From Cerioporus squamosus (Eukaryota; Basidiomycota; Agaricomycetes; Polyporales; Polyporaceae): 64,000 nucleotides of DNA. A model generated the notes under the pieces. That model searched no databases, was not told the origin of the DNA, and saw nothing but the letters and a program-made list of their open reading frames with translations. Location of the stretch: NCBI GenBank assembly GCA_022592435.1, contig JABYQS010000184.1:1-64000 (forward strand), written 5' to 3'. Below are positions 35,101 through 47,715 of this stretch, one piece after another (position 1 is the first letter of the stretch; each line of letters starts with the position of its first letter). The translations under genes and the position numbers were made by a program.

Positions 35101-38100
35101 GGGTCTCCCCCGCAGAACACAAAACGCAAGACGACGTTCGCTACCCTGCACTCTCGAGTGACCTGCCGTACATATCCAAGCTGCTCATTGATCTCACGTA
35201 CAAACGAACGCGTGACGAGAACGCAGCTGAGCTTCCCCGGACCCGCCGACGGTCGACCGCGTGCTCCTCTCCGCAGAGGGTCCTCGCTAAGCACCCCGCT
35301 CTGCTTCTCGGCCGGAAGCTTGACCGATGATGGCACGGTCAGTCTTCGACGAGGCACGGAATCACTTCGCAGGGGTGACCTTCTGAGTTATGTATACAGT
35401 AGCGTTTGGCCTCGTTTGGCTCGTTATGCCTCGTCTGTCCCTTCCAGACGACACTTCGCTAGACTTCGCTGCGCCTTCCTACGCCCCCACCCGCGCACCC
35501 AGTCGCCTGTGGATTGGCAATGGAACGAATCATCCTCGTACCGCCGGCCTGCGGAAGAACCCTGGGATGCCGCCGGCGCTCCCGCCGCCAAGCCTGCGGC
35601 ATTCCACGCGGATATATACCGACGTCCTCCCGCCCTAGTGCTAGTCGTTTATGTCTCTCTCGCGCCGGCACTCTGGAGACATCCCGCGGCGCGCCTTAAA
35701 GAGGCTAAGACGGGCGTCGGACGGCACTGCGCGCTGCGCGGCCATCCCGGACATAGCGGGTGCTACGGGCTGCTACGGGTCACGGTGGCGGCTGTGGCGG
35801 CCGACGCTAACTTCCAAGGCATCGACTGAAGCGAAGGGCCTAACTTGTGCCAGGCGATCATGTGTATTATTACATTTACGATGCAAGTGAGCATGTACGG
35901 GTAACGGCATTCGGGTCCAAGAGGAGGCCGTCCACTTTTCTCGCCATCATATTGGATGTTTAATTGTGTGAACACAATACTCATGCACATGTATGTCCCA
36001 TGACAAGGCTCGTCATCGCATGAAACATATGAGCATATGTACGTACTCCAAGATACGTCGGACGACGACGGCATTGCATCGAGTACTGTACCCTCGAATA
36101 TCCGCACCGATCCGATCAAGGTCTGTTCGCCCTTCGTGTGGACTAGCACGGGAAGTACTGTGTACGGAGGCGGCTGCAGTAACGATCGCGGTCCAAACGT
36201 ACGCCGACCACGAGCCCGAGGAACACGCAAAGCACCCCGACTCGCACGAGGCTCAGTAAAAGTAACCCAGTACTTACTCGCCTGCATGCGTCCACGCAGC
36301 CTGTTGACGGAGGGTGAGAAGATGATGGACGAGGATCAGCGCGTCCACGAGGCAGACTGAGACGCGCCCTCGTCATACATACAGTACTGGCAAACCACAA
36401 ACCGGTGTCGCACCTGTCGCATTCGCTGCAAGTCTGGGGTCAGCAGGTCGTATGACGTGCCGAGGAGGGCAGCGCGAGCGGATAACAAACACATGCGCCA
36501 TCGCGCACTGCGTCCATCGGAACCTTCGAACGAGGCCGCGGGGGCGTGAGCCTGGGCTCCCGCGAAGTGAACCCTGATCTGCACGCGTCGTGGCGTCCGG
36601 CAAGCGAACGAAGGTCGAGTTCAGAATGCTGGGGGAGTGGTCTGATCATGGACATTGATGCGTGGCCGGCGACGATCCCTGCAAAGACTCATATTTGGTG
36701 AACTAGCGCCTGGCGTTCAGTATCCCAACTACCCCGTGGCTGCCCCGAGGGGACACCACGATCCACAGAATCACGATATGGTCTCGCCCAGATTGGATAT
36801 GCAGGCGCCGCGAGGGTCCCGGGGACGTTGATGCCCTATCGAGTGTCCATTAGCCATGCCATACCGGGGAGGATGCTCGCAGGCACGTACATACCAGACC
36901 TGCGAGATCGACACACGCGATGCGGTGCGCATTTCGAGCGGGTGCCCTGTCTTCCACGCACTCTCGACCCTGACAAACACTGCACAGGACGAATGGCAGG
37001 ACGCGATAACTCCCCGGGTGCCCCATCACGAGTACATGACGCTATGCCCTCCAGATGCCCAGCTGGATCTTCTAGGCGTGGAAGTGATCGTGATGATGCG
37101 GGAACGCGGTTCGCCGAGGCACCGAGAGAGGGGCGCGAGAACTCTGCGCGCAGACCGGCCGACAAAACAGAGAAAGGGAGGGCCGAAAGCGAAGGAGAGC
37201 GCACGCCAGGCCTTGCGCGGCTGCAGGTGGGAAGACGCAGACGCCCGAAGTCAACGAAGAAGTACTTGCCCGGCTGCGCTGCGCAGAACTGGGGAAGCGA
37301 ACAAGAGGAAGAGCCAAGCAGGCCCGTTGCAGCCCGTTGCCTTTCGGAGACCCCGCAGATCTCGCGCAAGCGGAAGTCGGGCTGGCACGAGAACCCGATC
37401 GCGAGCCTGCTGGCTGCAGAGTCTATCACCGCCGCGTTCCCGCGGTGCGCATCCGTCGTCCGTCGTGCAGCTTCTGGGACACTCATGTTATCCGGGCGGG
37501 TGCGGGTCGGGACTCGTCGAGCAAGCGAGCTCGGGCTTGCGCTAAGAGCGAACCGTGACGATCTGCAGCTACCGAGTCGGGCGACGGCGCGGTCACCCGA
37601 GGCCCGAGCAAGCAAGCAAGTATGCTTGATGGATTGGCGTGCAGGCACACACGGACGAAGCAGAGGCTCGGGGCCTCGGGTCTCCTCTTCGCACGTTCAA
37701 TTCTGGGACGGAAGTTGCCTTGTATCCTGTCATGGTCGACACAGCGGCTGGGAGCATTTCCGATTGGAGAACAAAGCGGGTGTCACCTGCCACTGGCGCA
37801 GATAACCCAGCGACGGTGTCGATGAGGGTGCAGACGGAGGGACCTAAAGTAGGGATATCGTCAGCCCGGGTGCCGGCCAGCGGAAGAAGCGCAGTTACGT
37901 ACGAAGGGCCGAGGGTGAGTACACACGAGGCAGCGAGCACTAGCCGCCGCTGCGTCACGATGGCACAAGGTCAGCCTTGCGTCACCCCCATTGGTCGATG
38001 ATGCCCTCTGCTGAGAGCATTGATTGCATTGGTGGGAGTGCGAAGCGGACATGTCATTTCGTGGGAGGTCTTTCAGAGTCTAGACTTTAGACTAGCCTGA

Positions 38101-39829
38101 GGAAGGCGCGGGTCACCGTGCGGCGTGGCGTGTGTCGTCGTAAGAAACGGGTGGAGCAGGACTGGGGCAGCTGAAGCGCGAACCGCACTAGTAGGCATGT
38201 GTCGCGAGACAACGGTATCTCGTCCACGATAGCTCGCAACCGCGCTGTGACAACACCCAACATTTTTCGCTGCTCTTGCTCGCCAAAGTAAGTAAGCTCA
38301 GCGACCGAAGCGACGGCTGTGAACAACCGCAGCCGCCACAAACATAAGATAGGGCATACGTACTAGCACCGCAGAAGCGACAAACGCCTCTGGAACGAAC
38401 GACTCGGAGAAACTTGCGTAGGAGTGCGGAGGCCATTCAGTGGCGGGCGACCGGCGGCCAGGAGAGGAGAACCCGGAGCCCGAGGGAGAGGAAGCTTCTG
38501 CCATGCCGGTATGGGAGATGAGCAGCGGGCGTCGACGGGCGCAGACATGATGTGTCTGCTGGGTCTGCTGGGTCTGCTGACGGCCTCAGAAGACGTGCGT
38601 ACAGGTCCAGACGGCCTCGTCGCCTCGGAGGTTGTCTGGGTGTCCGGCGAGGAGGTGCGCTGCACCGTGTCGCTCCACTTGAGCACAAAGGAGCAACCGA
38701 GTGTGCGTGCGTTGTGGCGTGGTGCATCGACGTACAACGAACCCTGTACGCCTCGGAGCCAGCGAATGTGGCCACTGGTCGGGCACGCAAGAGACGCTTC
38801 GTGCGCAGCAGGGACGCACGCGCGCGTGGGTCCCGGGAGGCTGGAGGGAAGAAGAACGCGGCCGATGTCGTACACCGCTCACAGGCGTCCGTCTCCGTGC
38901 CCGCGTCTTCCTGGGTTCTCGTCAGCGGCGGGCGCGAAGAAGCGAGATCTGGAGGCCAGAAGTCCTGCCGCCGAGTTCTTTCTTCTACAGGGCCGGCGCG
39001 GCGGAACCTAACATAACCTGAGAGGTGCAGAGCGATCCCAACGCCGGCGGGGATCTGGACACACGAACGCGGTCAGAAGGGTTGACGAGCTACACTGCAC
39101 GGAGGATTCCACTTGAACGGATAGACGGTGTGTAGCACGAACTGGGGGCTCTGCGGACCCGTTCGGGCGTTGAGGACACGGGACCGAATGGGTGAGATAG
39201 AGCGGACGTGTACGTCGGTGGCACGACGTCTGGGGGGTCGGACAGAAGTTGGTGGCTGGATGCCGGATACTGTTGGGCGTGTATGGAACGTGCACACTCC
39301 TTGATGGGGGCCGTGGCCCGTCGGACATAACAGTCTGCGCACCGGCGTGCCCTGAGTGAGCAGTCAGCTTGCGGTCTGTGAATGCTCTTCGCGTGCGTGC
39401 TGTCACTTGCAATTGTATCACGTCCAGGGTCTGTTCCTGAGCCGCAGCGCGAGTCGGACGCTGGATGCTGCGCGCGCCGTGAGGAGCTGGCAACGGACGG
39501 GAGACGCGGACGCGGGCCTGGTGTAAGTTGCCGGACACGCTTCGTTCCGGGGCCTTCGTGCAAGAAAGCGTCTGGCATCGTCCAATCAACCGAGTGCATC
39601 GATGCAACGTGTCGAAAGTCAAGTAGTAGTACTCAGGCTGGCTCATGATAATTCACCACAGCCCGAGTCTCTTTGATTGTATGAGCCTGGTCGTCGCCGG
39701 ATGGACGGATGGATGGGGCGGGAGCGGGAGGTGCGTACTACATAGTAGAGGGCGGGAAGACGACTACAAGTCAGTCCACTGCCATCGGGCCCGACAGGTC
39801 CTCGGTAGCGTTTACTCGGCCAGGACGGG
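32120..39829. other. gene-poor region of about 7.7 kb
   Basis: The first 600 nt are presumably the HSF promoter and leader. The rest contains many overlapping ORFs on both strands (largest 36828-37805 plus, 325 codons, opposed by 36836-37648 minus, 270 codons) but no recognisable domain and no consistent exon structure. A weak candidate gene is noted separately at 33447-34082. No transposase or reverse transcriptase was recognised. It may be decayed transposon sequence or a long regulatory/noncoding block. Confidence 0.45.
33447..34082 (+). CDS. weak candidate small gene, unknown function
   Basis: An ORF at 33447-33764 contains a protein-like stretch (TEYPTRDFKLRGHPDIQIPY). It runs into a good donor (GTGAGT near 33759) with an acceptor TGTAG near 33821, a four-base stretch followed by another donor GTAAGT, and an acceptor AACAG near 33935 leading to a frame ending near 34082. 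The implied micro-exon is unusual and I recognise nothing in the product. This may be coincidence. Confidence 0.2.
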
Positions 39830-40435
39830 ACACGTCGACCCGGCCACCCGTCCCTGCAAACGCCTGGACGGCGGTATGTCGTACAAGAAGGCGCCAGCTA
39901 AGCGATGGATGATCCTCTTGCGGAAGATGGGACGGCGCCGACAGAGCATGCCATGCATAGGCCAGCGTCGCGCTCGCGAGAAGGTCCCAGTTTTAGGCGA
40001 GGTGTATCGTAGCTGCAGGTGGTACCTGCTGAAGGCGAGGGTGTATGATAACTGCAGCTCCAGTGAATGGAGACGAGAAAGGGTGCATCTGGAATATATC
40101 GTTGTTTCGAGGGCTCCGAATCGAGGCCGGGGGGAGGGGTGGGGGTGGGGGTGGTGAACGGGACAAGGATACCGGACGGTGGGCGAACCGCTGAGGACTG
40201 CGGGCCCGGGATACACAAATAGACGAACGACCTGGCAGTCTGAGATTTGGGGTGCGTACGATCCTGCGGGATCTGGGGAGTATGCGAATGGGAACAACAT
40301 AGGCCTGTCAGGCATGTGGTCGAGATGTGGGTGCGACATCATGGAGACTTTACAGCGACACACCGGTCGGATCGGATGATGCCAGATGAGGAGTCGGCGT
40401 GCTTGTTTGGTGCGTGGGTTGTACTGATGGAGCCA
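39830..40435 (+). repeat. diverged direct duplication, copy 1
   Basis: Resembles 41160-41700 in order and orientation. Shared landmarks include TGTCGTAC, GATCC with GAAGAT, CAGCTCCAG-GAA, ATAGACGAACGAC and GACACACCGGTCG, at offsets of about 1,250-1,330 nt. The similarity is broken by many indels and no frame is conserved, so this is old non-coding or decayed sequence. Confidence 0.6.
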
Positions 40436-41159
40436 TGGTTCTACCTGCAGGCTGAGCTTCTGTGCAGGGTCGCAGGGATCAGCTTCGCCTGACTGCTCGA
40501 AAGAATGAGCAGGAAAGAACCCGAGTTACGACGGCGGCAGTACGACGATGACGACAGCGCCGCAAAAGCAAGGATAGCAACTTGAAGGGGACAGCACCGT
40601 GACGGGGTTGATTGTACCCGGCGAGTGGTGAAGCTTGAAGATTTAGGTTGGGGCGCGCGTCCATACGCAGCAAATGCGGGAGTGGGGCGGCGATAGGCGT
40701 TCATTTCTGGCGTTTGCAGTGAGTTGGAAGCGAGGTAATGCGTGATGCACGAGACAGAACATAGGCCGGGAGGTGTGGAGTCCAGGGCGCAAGTGCACGT
40801 TATCGCCGTCATGGCGGCCCCACGAACGAGAGACGGCAGGAGCGGTGTTGGTGGTTGTGGCGGCGGCGGACGTTCTCACTGAGAGAGAAGTATGAGTAAG
40901 AGGTATGCTCAGAGGACATATCTCACCATACAACATGCAGTAATATCAGTATTCAGTCAGACATAGAGAGTCGCCAAATCCATCGGGCATGGCGTGTGGG
41001 GGCATGTTGAGTTGAGAAGAATCCGCTGCAAATTGCCGGTTAGACACAGCAGATAATGCGAGGACGCTGCCCAACTGGCTGGAAACACACTGCGATGAGG
41101 GGTATGCTTGCAATGGGACCTTCGGGTCCGTTGGAAGCGTCAATACTTTCTGGCCAAGA

Positions 41160-41700
41160 CTGGTCACGTCGAGCCGCCTACATGTCTCGGCGGAACCCCT
41201 GAAACAATGGTCTGTCGTACCAGGTACTTATCGCAAGAGACGATCCATTCTCAGAAGATCGGGTGACGGGGCATGTTGGGTGGGCGACGCGCTCGCGAAC
41301 ATGTCCCCTCGTGATTACAGCTCCAGCGAACGGGCAGGAGAGTTGTTTCTAGGGGAGGGTCTACCTGGCCTTGAAGCTTCAGCATTATGCGAGGACGCAG
41401 GGTCACCGGTCAACAGGTGGGTAGGGTGCCGGGTGCCGGGGGAACCGCACACGACTGGATAGACGAACGACTCTGACCTGGCGTGGTTTGGTGTTCCTCA
41501 CGGTCCTGGGCATCTGAGCAGTATACGAACAGGAAGAGTCCTTGCTAGACAGATCTGCCAGTCATGGGAGAGGGAATGTGAGCGCGACATGATGGGATAC
41601 ATTACGGAGACACACCGGTCGTGTCGGAGAGAGACTGGTGAGGAGCCGGCACGGATGATTGATGCGTGCACGTCGGGTTCCTGTTGGGTTCTTCGCGCCT
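41160..41700 (+). repeat. diverged direct duplication, copy 2
   Basis: Second member of the pair described at 39830-40435. The best-kept block is AGACGAACGAC followed by the ACACACCGGTCG block (41467-41640). Confidence 0.6.
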
Positions 41701-42107
41701 CGACGGACAGAGCGGCGATTAAACGGACTCGAGGGATACGCAGCACAACGACCTGTGTGTAGCATATCTTGAAGGATGCGGCATGCATGCTGGAAAGAAG
41801 CATGACGCTGTAGTACAGAAAGGTCTATATGGTGAGATAGGGTATCTGTGAACGTCTTTACAAAATGGATTCCCTGCGGCGTGCTACGACACGACGGAGT
41901 AGGTAAGTGGACTATTGCCGCGTTCCAGAAACGGCCCATGTGCACTCACCTCCGAGACAAGAAACAAAACCCACACGAAATAACCCTACTAAGTCCAAGA
42001 TCCAGACGTTGAACTAACACCTACACTACAAAAGGCATCAGAGCGCACGCAATACGACTGCACGACTGAACACTCACCTGACAACAGCACCGGTAGCAAT
42101 TGTATGT
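41701..42107. other. intergenic
   Basis: No supported gene. It is the 3' flank of the GNAT gene. Confidence 0.5.
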
Positions 42108-42587
42108 TCATGCCACCCTACTCCGGCTGAGCATGATCTTTCCATCGTCGAACTCGCGTTCCTGGACCCAACCTCTGCCGATCAACCACCGCCACATGTT
42201 GGGAAAGCGTGTCGGGTAGGTGCAGACTGTCAGCACATTGGCCCCGTCGAGCTCCTGCACCAGGCGGGTCAGACATCCGCCCTTCCTGCACTCCGGGAGC
42301 ACGCCGGCAAGCCAGATGTGGAGAGAATCGTTCGCTCCGTTCTTCAGAGGCGGAGAGTTGGTGCGAGGGATGAGGAAGAGAAACGCGATGGGCTTGTCGA
42401 GGGAAGATGCGGGAGCGAGATAGACAACAAAAGACGAGGGGTGCGAGAGATGGTGCTGCCAGTATGGCAAGGAGCCGTGCTTGGTTGAGCCATCCGCGGA
42501 GAAGATGGTGTTCGAGAGAGCAAGGACGTTGGGAAGGTTCTTGTCTTCAGGAGAGTGAATCCGGTGGAGGGCAAGTTCTGTAGTCAT
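42108..42587 (-). CDS. GNAT-family N-acetyltransferase
   Basis: Single exon, ATG 42587 to stop 42108, 159 aa. The N-terminal half has an acceptor-binding-like part (LPNVLALSNTIFSADGST). The central strands are FVVYLAPA and IAFLFLIPR. LHIWLAGVLPECRKGGCLTRLVQELD then matches GNAT motif A, with RKGG at the place of the (R/Q)xxGxG/A acetyl-CoA pyrophosphate loop. The end, FPNMWRWLIGRGWVQEREF, fits motif B. An in-frame ATG 42 codons upstream (42713) would add a Leu-rich stretch without support, so the second start is preferred. The substrate is unknown; a small molecule or protein amine is equally possible. It is divergent from the gene at 42998. Confidence 0.78.
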   Translation of the reverse strand: MTTELALHRIHSPEDKNLPNVLALSNTIFSADGSTKHGSLPYWQHHLSHPSSFVVYLAPASSLDKPIAFLFLIPRTNSPPLKNGANDSLHIWLAGVLPECRKGGCLTRLVQELDGANVLTVCTYPTRFPNMWRWLIGRGWVQEREFDDGKIMLSRSRVA

Positions 42588-42997
42588 GGCGTAGACTGAG
42601 AAAGAGTTGTATCGCCCCAGCGTTAGCCAAACGCAGAGATGTCCGAGCACGAATCGGAGACATAGCGGGACCTTGCTGAGCCTGCTGCGAGGAGACGCGA
42701 GAGAGAGAGCCAAGTCGCGCGTCGGGCCGAGTCCGCCGCGGTGTCATGGGCGGTGACAGGGCGTCACAGCCACGTGGGCGTGACTGCGGGGCGACGCGAG
42801 GTCGGCTGGGCCGGTTGCAGTTGGCGTTGTCGCTCTGGTCGCTCTGTCCGTTCCTCCAGCTCTGCTCAGCCGTGTTCCTGCTCTGCAGCTTCTTGTCTCA
42901 TCCGCCTCACCGCAGCCGCTCCTTGTTTCTTTCACGATACTCTCACGACCTGGATCCCTAACCTACCGCAAGCTTCACACTACTCAAATCCATCATC
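42588..42997. promoter_or_regulatory. shared divergent promoter region
   Basis: About 410 bp separate the start codons of the GNAT gene (minus) and the Vezatin-like gene (plus), so both promoters must lie here. The plus-strand part near 42840-42960 is CT-rich. Confidence 0.5.
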
Positions 42998-45900
42998 ATG
43001 GCGCAACCTCTGTTCGACCAACATCCCCTCGAAGAATACTTCCGACGTGCGTACACACTCGTTGGAGGCGACAGAAGGCTGGAGCTGATGTGCGACGCGT
43101 GCAGATACGGGAGAGACTGCGGAGCCAATGCCTGGCGGCTCTCCTGACTTCGTACTGGCGGAGGACGACACGCTAGACAGCGACGAGGCGTCGCACCCGG
43201 TGGACATTCACCTACCGTCCTTTGTGCTTCGGGCGATACAGGTGAGCATGTGCTTTTCTTGCTGTTGTGTGCTACGCGTGAAGCACCGGACACGAGCATA
43301 CACTGCACACTCGCTGCTCCAAGGATGATGTGCGGTCTTTTCTGCGCAGATGCTGACGAGCTTGTTGACGCAGATCGCGCACGAACTGCTGCAGTCCTCG
43401 TCATGTTCATCTCAAGAAAACAGCTTCGCGGAACGATTCAAGTACGACGTCATCTCGTCTTCATTACTGTCTTCCTCTCTAGCCGCACCGACGAGTGCGG
43501 TCCGTCGGACCTTCACGCCTGATATACCTGGGAAACTGGACGATGGTGGCGGCGACGAAGAGTCATCGTCTGCGGTCTCGAGGTCCGATGCTCGCTTCCC
43601 CGAACCTGCTGTCTCCAACCCATTCGGCTCTCAACTACCTGTCGCACTCGTCTCACTTGCTGTTGTGCTGCTCTCGATTGGTTACTTCTTTCTCGCCATG
43701 ATACCGTTGTTTGCTGCTATCTATGTTAGGTACGTTGTACAGCCCGACGCCGACAAGGCAACCTCCACGACACAAGTGAGTACATAGAGTGTTTAGATCT
43801 ACGATGACGCTGACTCGCCATAGACACTCGAAGCCCTGAACGAGCTGATCTCCGCGGGTAACGTGTGGGACTCAGCCATCAACGAGGCGATCATGCTCAT
43901 CGAGAACGAGGAGCGAAGGTACTTCATGAAGCGTCCTCAGTCGCCACTTGGGCTGATTGTGTCGTAGCATCTTTTACGGACCGACTAGCACGCAGGCACC
44001 TTCGTCAGCCCTGCGCGTCGCACTGCAGTCGTCGCTGTTCACGACACAGACTCAATGCGATAACGTCCGGCAAGTCCTGGCTGCTCTCACGGACCCTGCA
44101 TCGCTCTCGCAGCTCGCGGAGATGTATGCGCCCCCCTCGCCCTCCCGTCCAGTGCTCTCTCTGGACAATTCGCGCTCCCCCGTCTCACCTTCTGGGACCC
44201 TCCGCCCGTTCTCGCACCCCTCGGGTACATGGCGGCAGCGGACGACTTCGCTTCCGAGCAGCAGCAACGCCGACAAGCGTGCGACGTGGAACGGCTCGTA
44301 CGCCGCCCTTGCGCTCGCGGGTAGCCCCACGGCACACATGCTCAACCGGAAGAAGCAGAACCGCCACTCGAATGTGATCTCCCTCTTCCAACCCATGAGC
44401 CCGGGGTCGAGCGTGAGTGCCCCGGTCAGCCCCCAGCCCCCCAGCCCAGTCGTTCTCGAACAGCTTGGCGCGCTGGAAGAGGAAGACCAGGTGGCGGAGG
44501 AGCTCGGGTCCAAAGGATACTTTGGTGCTGCTGCGCTCGACCTGCAGCGCAAGCGGAAGTCGCAGGGTCTTGAGAGCTTCGGGATACCGCCGCCGCCGAG
44601 CTACTCGGCCACACCTCCCCGCTCGCCTATGCGTGGAGGCTTCGGGGCGCCGCCGCCGACGCAGTCGACCCCGCCTCCCTCGCTCCTGACCCCGACGATA
44701 GCCTCGTCATCTCGTCTGACGTCTGTTCACACGACTCGGCATCCGCTGTCACTGTCTGGCTTGCACCTTGCGCTGCAGGGCGCGCTTGCGTCGAAGCGGT
44801 ATTCGTGTTCGCATCTTCTGGCGCTGCGCTTCAGTGAGGACGAGGACGACACTTACTGGGAGAACGTGCGCTCGGTCATGGCGCTGCTCTCTAGCACGTT
44901 CGCGGACGCGTCGACGAGGCTCATGGAGGCGCTCGACGATGCGGAGAAGCGCCGCATCAAGGACGAGAACCCCACTCCTCCTCGCGGCAACTCTGCTCTG
45001 CCGCAGGGTAAGGAGAGCGGGAAGGAGCGGAGCAGCTCCCCACTTCGCCGCAGCTTCGCACCTATGCGGTCGATGGCAGAGATGATCTCGTTCGCACCGA
45101 TGCCGAGCAACATGTCGCGCCTCGCAGGACACATCGATGCCATCTCCACCGCGCTGAACGACGCGCGAGACCACATGGAGGAGTGCATCTCTGCTCTTCG
45201 GAATCCCAGCATTCAGTGCGAGTCTCAGCTCGATGGCGCCCCGGCTCAAGTGCAGGATCACCCCGCATTCCAGGCGTACGACCGCCTTCGGAAGGAGCTC
45301 GGGTTCGCGCTGCGCGAGTGCGAGCGTGGCCGCGAGCGACTGCTCGACATCATCGCGCCGCGGTCCATTCCAGAAGCGGACGACGAGGACGCTGATGCGT
45401 CGCCGCACACGCCCGGGCTCAGACACGACTCGGGCAGCGAGACATCGGAGAACGAGAAGGGGCCTATCTCGCCTGTCCCCCCGGCCAGCGCGGGCCTGGG
45501 GTTGACGCTCTCGTTTGGGCACGAGCAGGAGCACGTGGACGACGCGACAGCGCACCTTCTGCTGAGCGCGTCGTCGCAGCATCTTCCCCCGCCGGGCGCC
45601 GAGCAGGTGTTCGAGGCGGAGACGGGGAGCGGGGCGCCGTTCACGCGGCCGCGGAGCAAGCTGTCGCGGGAGGACCGCATCAGGATCATGAAGGCGCGCC
45701 GGGTTAGCGGGCTGCCGACGTCGAGCTCGTCGCTGGCGGAGATGGATGGGGAGTTGCCGGCTGTGGAGAAGCCGCAGAGGGAGAAGTGGGGGCCGGGTGG
45801 GGAGGTCGTGCAGGAGTTGAAGGATGTGATTTGGAAGGTGGGCGAGAAGAGGAGGAGGATGTCGCAGCAGGTGCGGCCGCACCACCCGCACCAGAAGGAG

Positions 45901-46221
45901 CAGGCGGACTCGACGCCGCGTCCCCTGCCCGTGTCTGTGCATGCGCCGGAGCCGGTGCGGGAGACGTCTATCTTGATCGACGTCGAGGAGGGCTCGCCTA
46001 CTGGCGGTAGCGTCGAGGAAGAGGACGGGTCGGAACTGGCGTACCTCGATGACTCGCCCTCGCCTCCGTCAAAAGCCCTCGCAGATGCCGACGTTTCTAT
46101 CTCGGCGCGCTCGTCCCTCAACTTAGAGCTGGCGGTTGCGCTCGCACGGGATCGTCCCTCTGCTGATACCCTTGACCTACGGACTATGCATGGGTCGGAC
46201 GGCGACTCGAGTATGTCATGA
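42998..46221 (+). CDS. Vezatin/Inp2-like myosin-binding membrane protein
   Basis: Five exons from ATG 42998. Exon 1 is MAQPLFDQHPLEEYFR. Later exons give LPSFVLRAIQMLTSLLTQIAHELLQ, a hydrophobic double segment (LPVALVSLAVVLLSIGYFFL and MIPLFAAIYVRYV, about 43640-43735), LEALNELISAGNVWDSAINEAI, and a long Ser/Pro-rich cytoplasmic part. The helical segments HLALQGALASKRYSCSHLLALRF and LAGHIDAISTALNDARDHMEECI follow, and the protein ends in an acidic Ser-rich tail at TGA 46221. The order of membrane hairpin plus this helical region matches the Vezatin family (myosin-binding motif of peroxisomes). Yeast Inp2, in this group, tethers peroxisomes to myosin V. A role in organelle transport is therefore a family-based inference. 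The intron at about 43918-43965 joins ENEERS to IFYGPTSTQ in frame. Confidence 0.75.
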
Positions 46222-47715
46222 CCCATGCCCCCTCTGCTATGGATGGATGATGGATGGTTATCTCCCCACTTACTTACATACGTGCTCCCCTTCCCCCCTC
46301 CCCTCACCCTTCGTTGTTTCTCCTTCGCACTCGAGCTCGTTATAACGAGCCTGGGCCCACGTACTGCTCATGTATAATGTTACAGCGTTTCATAATCTCT
46401 TTTTTCTTCATACCTCGTTCGTCGTCTGGCTTCACTTCACATTCACGTTCACATGGATCGGATCGGTACTAGTACCAGCACTGCAACTGCAACTGCACAC
46501 GTATGCATCATACACCTCGTCGTATACACTGGCACTCTCGTAGATCTCCGGCTTTACGGTGCGCACGCTGGTGCGAGATGGGTTCGGAGCCCAGGTGGAG
46601 GTGAGGGGTTCTGATATTTGAAGACTGACTGCGATGTGTCTCAGGTTCGTGCGCATTTGCGAATTGGTTGTGGTAAGTGAACGTTTGCGCTTGGACGTTG
46701 TACTCATCGCTGATAGTCTTCATGGGCAGAGATACGGATCATTGTCTGGTGACTCGTGTGTGCCTGCCTGCTTAACATGGACTTCCCAGGGAAGGCGATT
46801 GCGCTTCTCTTACACCAGTGTGTGTAGTGACTCCTGTGTCTTCAGTTGACGACCTTCCAGGGTGGTCGGACGCACAGAAGGGTGCCGACTCCGAGAGGGC
46901 TCGACTCCGGTGTATGCGCATTCTGTGCCACAATCACCGCTCTTCCTCCTATCGTGTGGATAATGCGCCCGAGTGCTGCTTCCGTTGCAGCAGACTTCCT
47001 GTGAGCACCATGGTGCGAGCGACACCGTGTGAGGATCGCAGGTCCGTGCCTGCTACGAATGAATGTGATCCACTTGTACTCGCACGAGCATCGTCTGCAC
47101 AGCAATCTCATGGCAGTTGAGTGTTTTTCGGTTATACCTCGCCATGTTCGTCGAAGTGAACTGACCTTTCTACAAGGGAAATCTCGCAGAAGGTCAGCGC
47201 GAAAACGACGTCTACTGAACCGTACATATGCAACTCCTCTACGCTCCTCTGGTGTTTCTGACGATCTCGAGGATCCCCTAGGCTGACTATATTGCAAGGC
47301 ATAGACCATACGAGCATCGAAGCCACAAGCATGACTTTGCAGGCTGTGGCAAACCCGCGGCGTGAGCGGCGGGGCGCTGTCTACCGTGCTTCGAAGGGGA
47401 CTTTCCACACCGGCGTACGGGACTAGTCCAAGTCTAAGCATGTCGAGTGAATAGCACGTCTGAACGCAGTTTGGGTAAGTTTTCCCCAATGCTTGTTGTC
47501 TCCGCATTGACTCCATGTCCCGGCAGGATAAGCCTCCTGGTCCCCGGCACGTCAGAAGCGACAAAGCTCGGATACAATCTGAACTATAACCGTGCTTAAG
47601 GCCCGCGACTCCGCTCGAGCGGAAGAAGCTCAGGGCTCAGTGATATAAAGTCTATGCTCATTAGGCTCGGAGACGACGTGCACTGCTGAGCCCTCATTAC
47701 TGGAGCCTATCTGCA
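46222..47715. other. intergenic, 1.5 kb
   Basis: Includes the 3' flank of the Vezatin-like gene and the promoter of P450-A. A minus-strand 240-codon ORF at 46842-47564 has no recognisable domain and Arg/Ser/Cys-rich composition, and is not called a gene. Confidence 0.45.
47644..47649 (+). promoter_or_regulatory. TATA box of P450-A
   Basis: TATAAA within GATATAAAG, about 70 nt upstream of ATG 47716. The deleted paralogue at 5-6 kb has a matching element at a similar distance. Confidence 0.5.

Noticed and set aside
36828..37805. 325-codon plus-strand ORF opposite a 270-codon minus ORF
   Set aside because: Both frames are long only because the region is GC-rich; neither contains a recognisable domain and there is no sign which would be real.
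44749..45942. 397-codon minus-strand ORF
   Set aside because: Antisense to the Vezatin-like gene, whose exons join cleanly and carry family motifs; this frame is Arg/His/Leu-rich without domains.
46842..47564. 240-codon minus-strand ORF
   Set aside because: Arg/Cys/Ser-rich with no domain and no upstream promoter-like sequence; it overlaps the P450-A upstream region.
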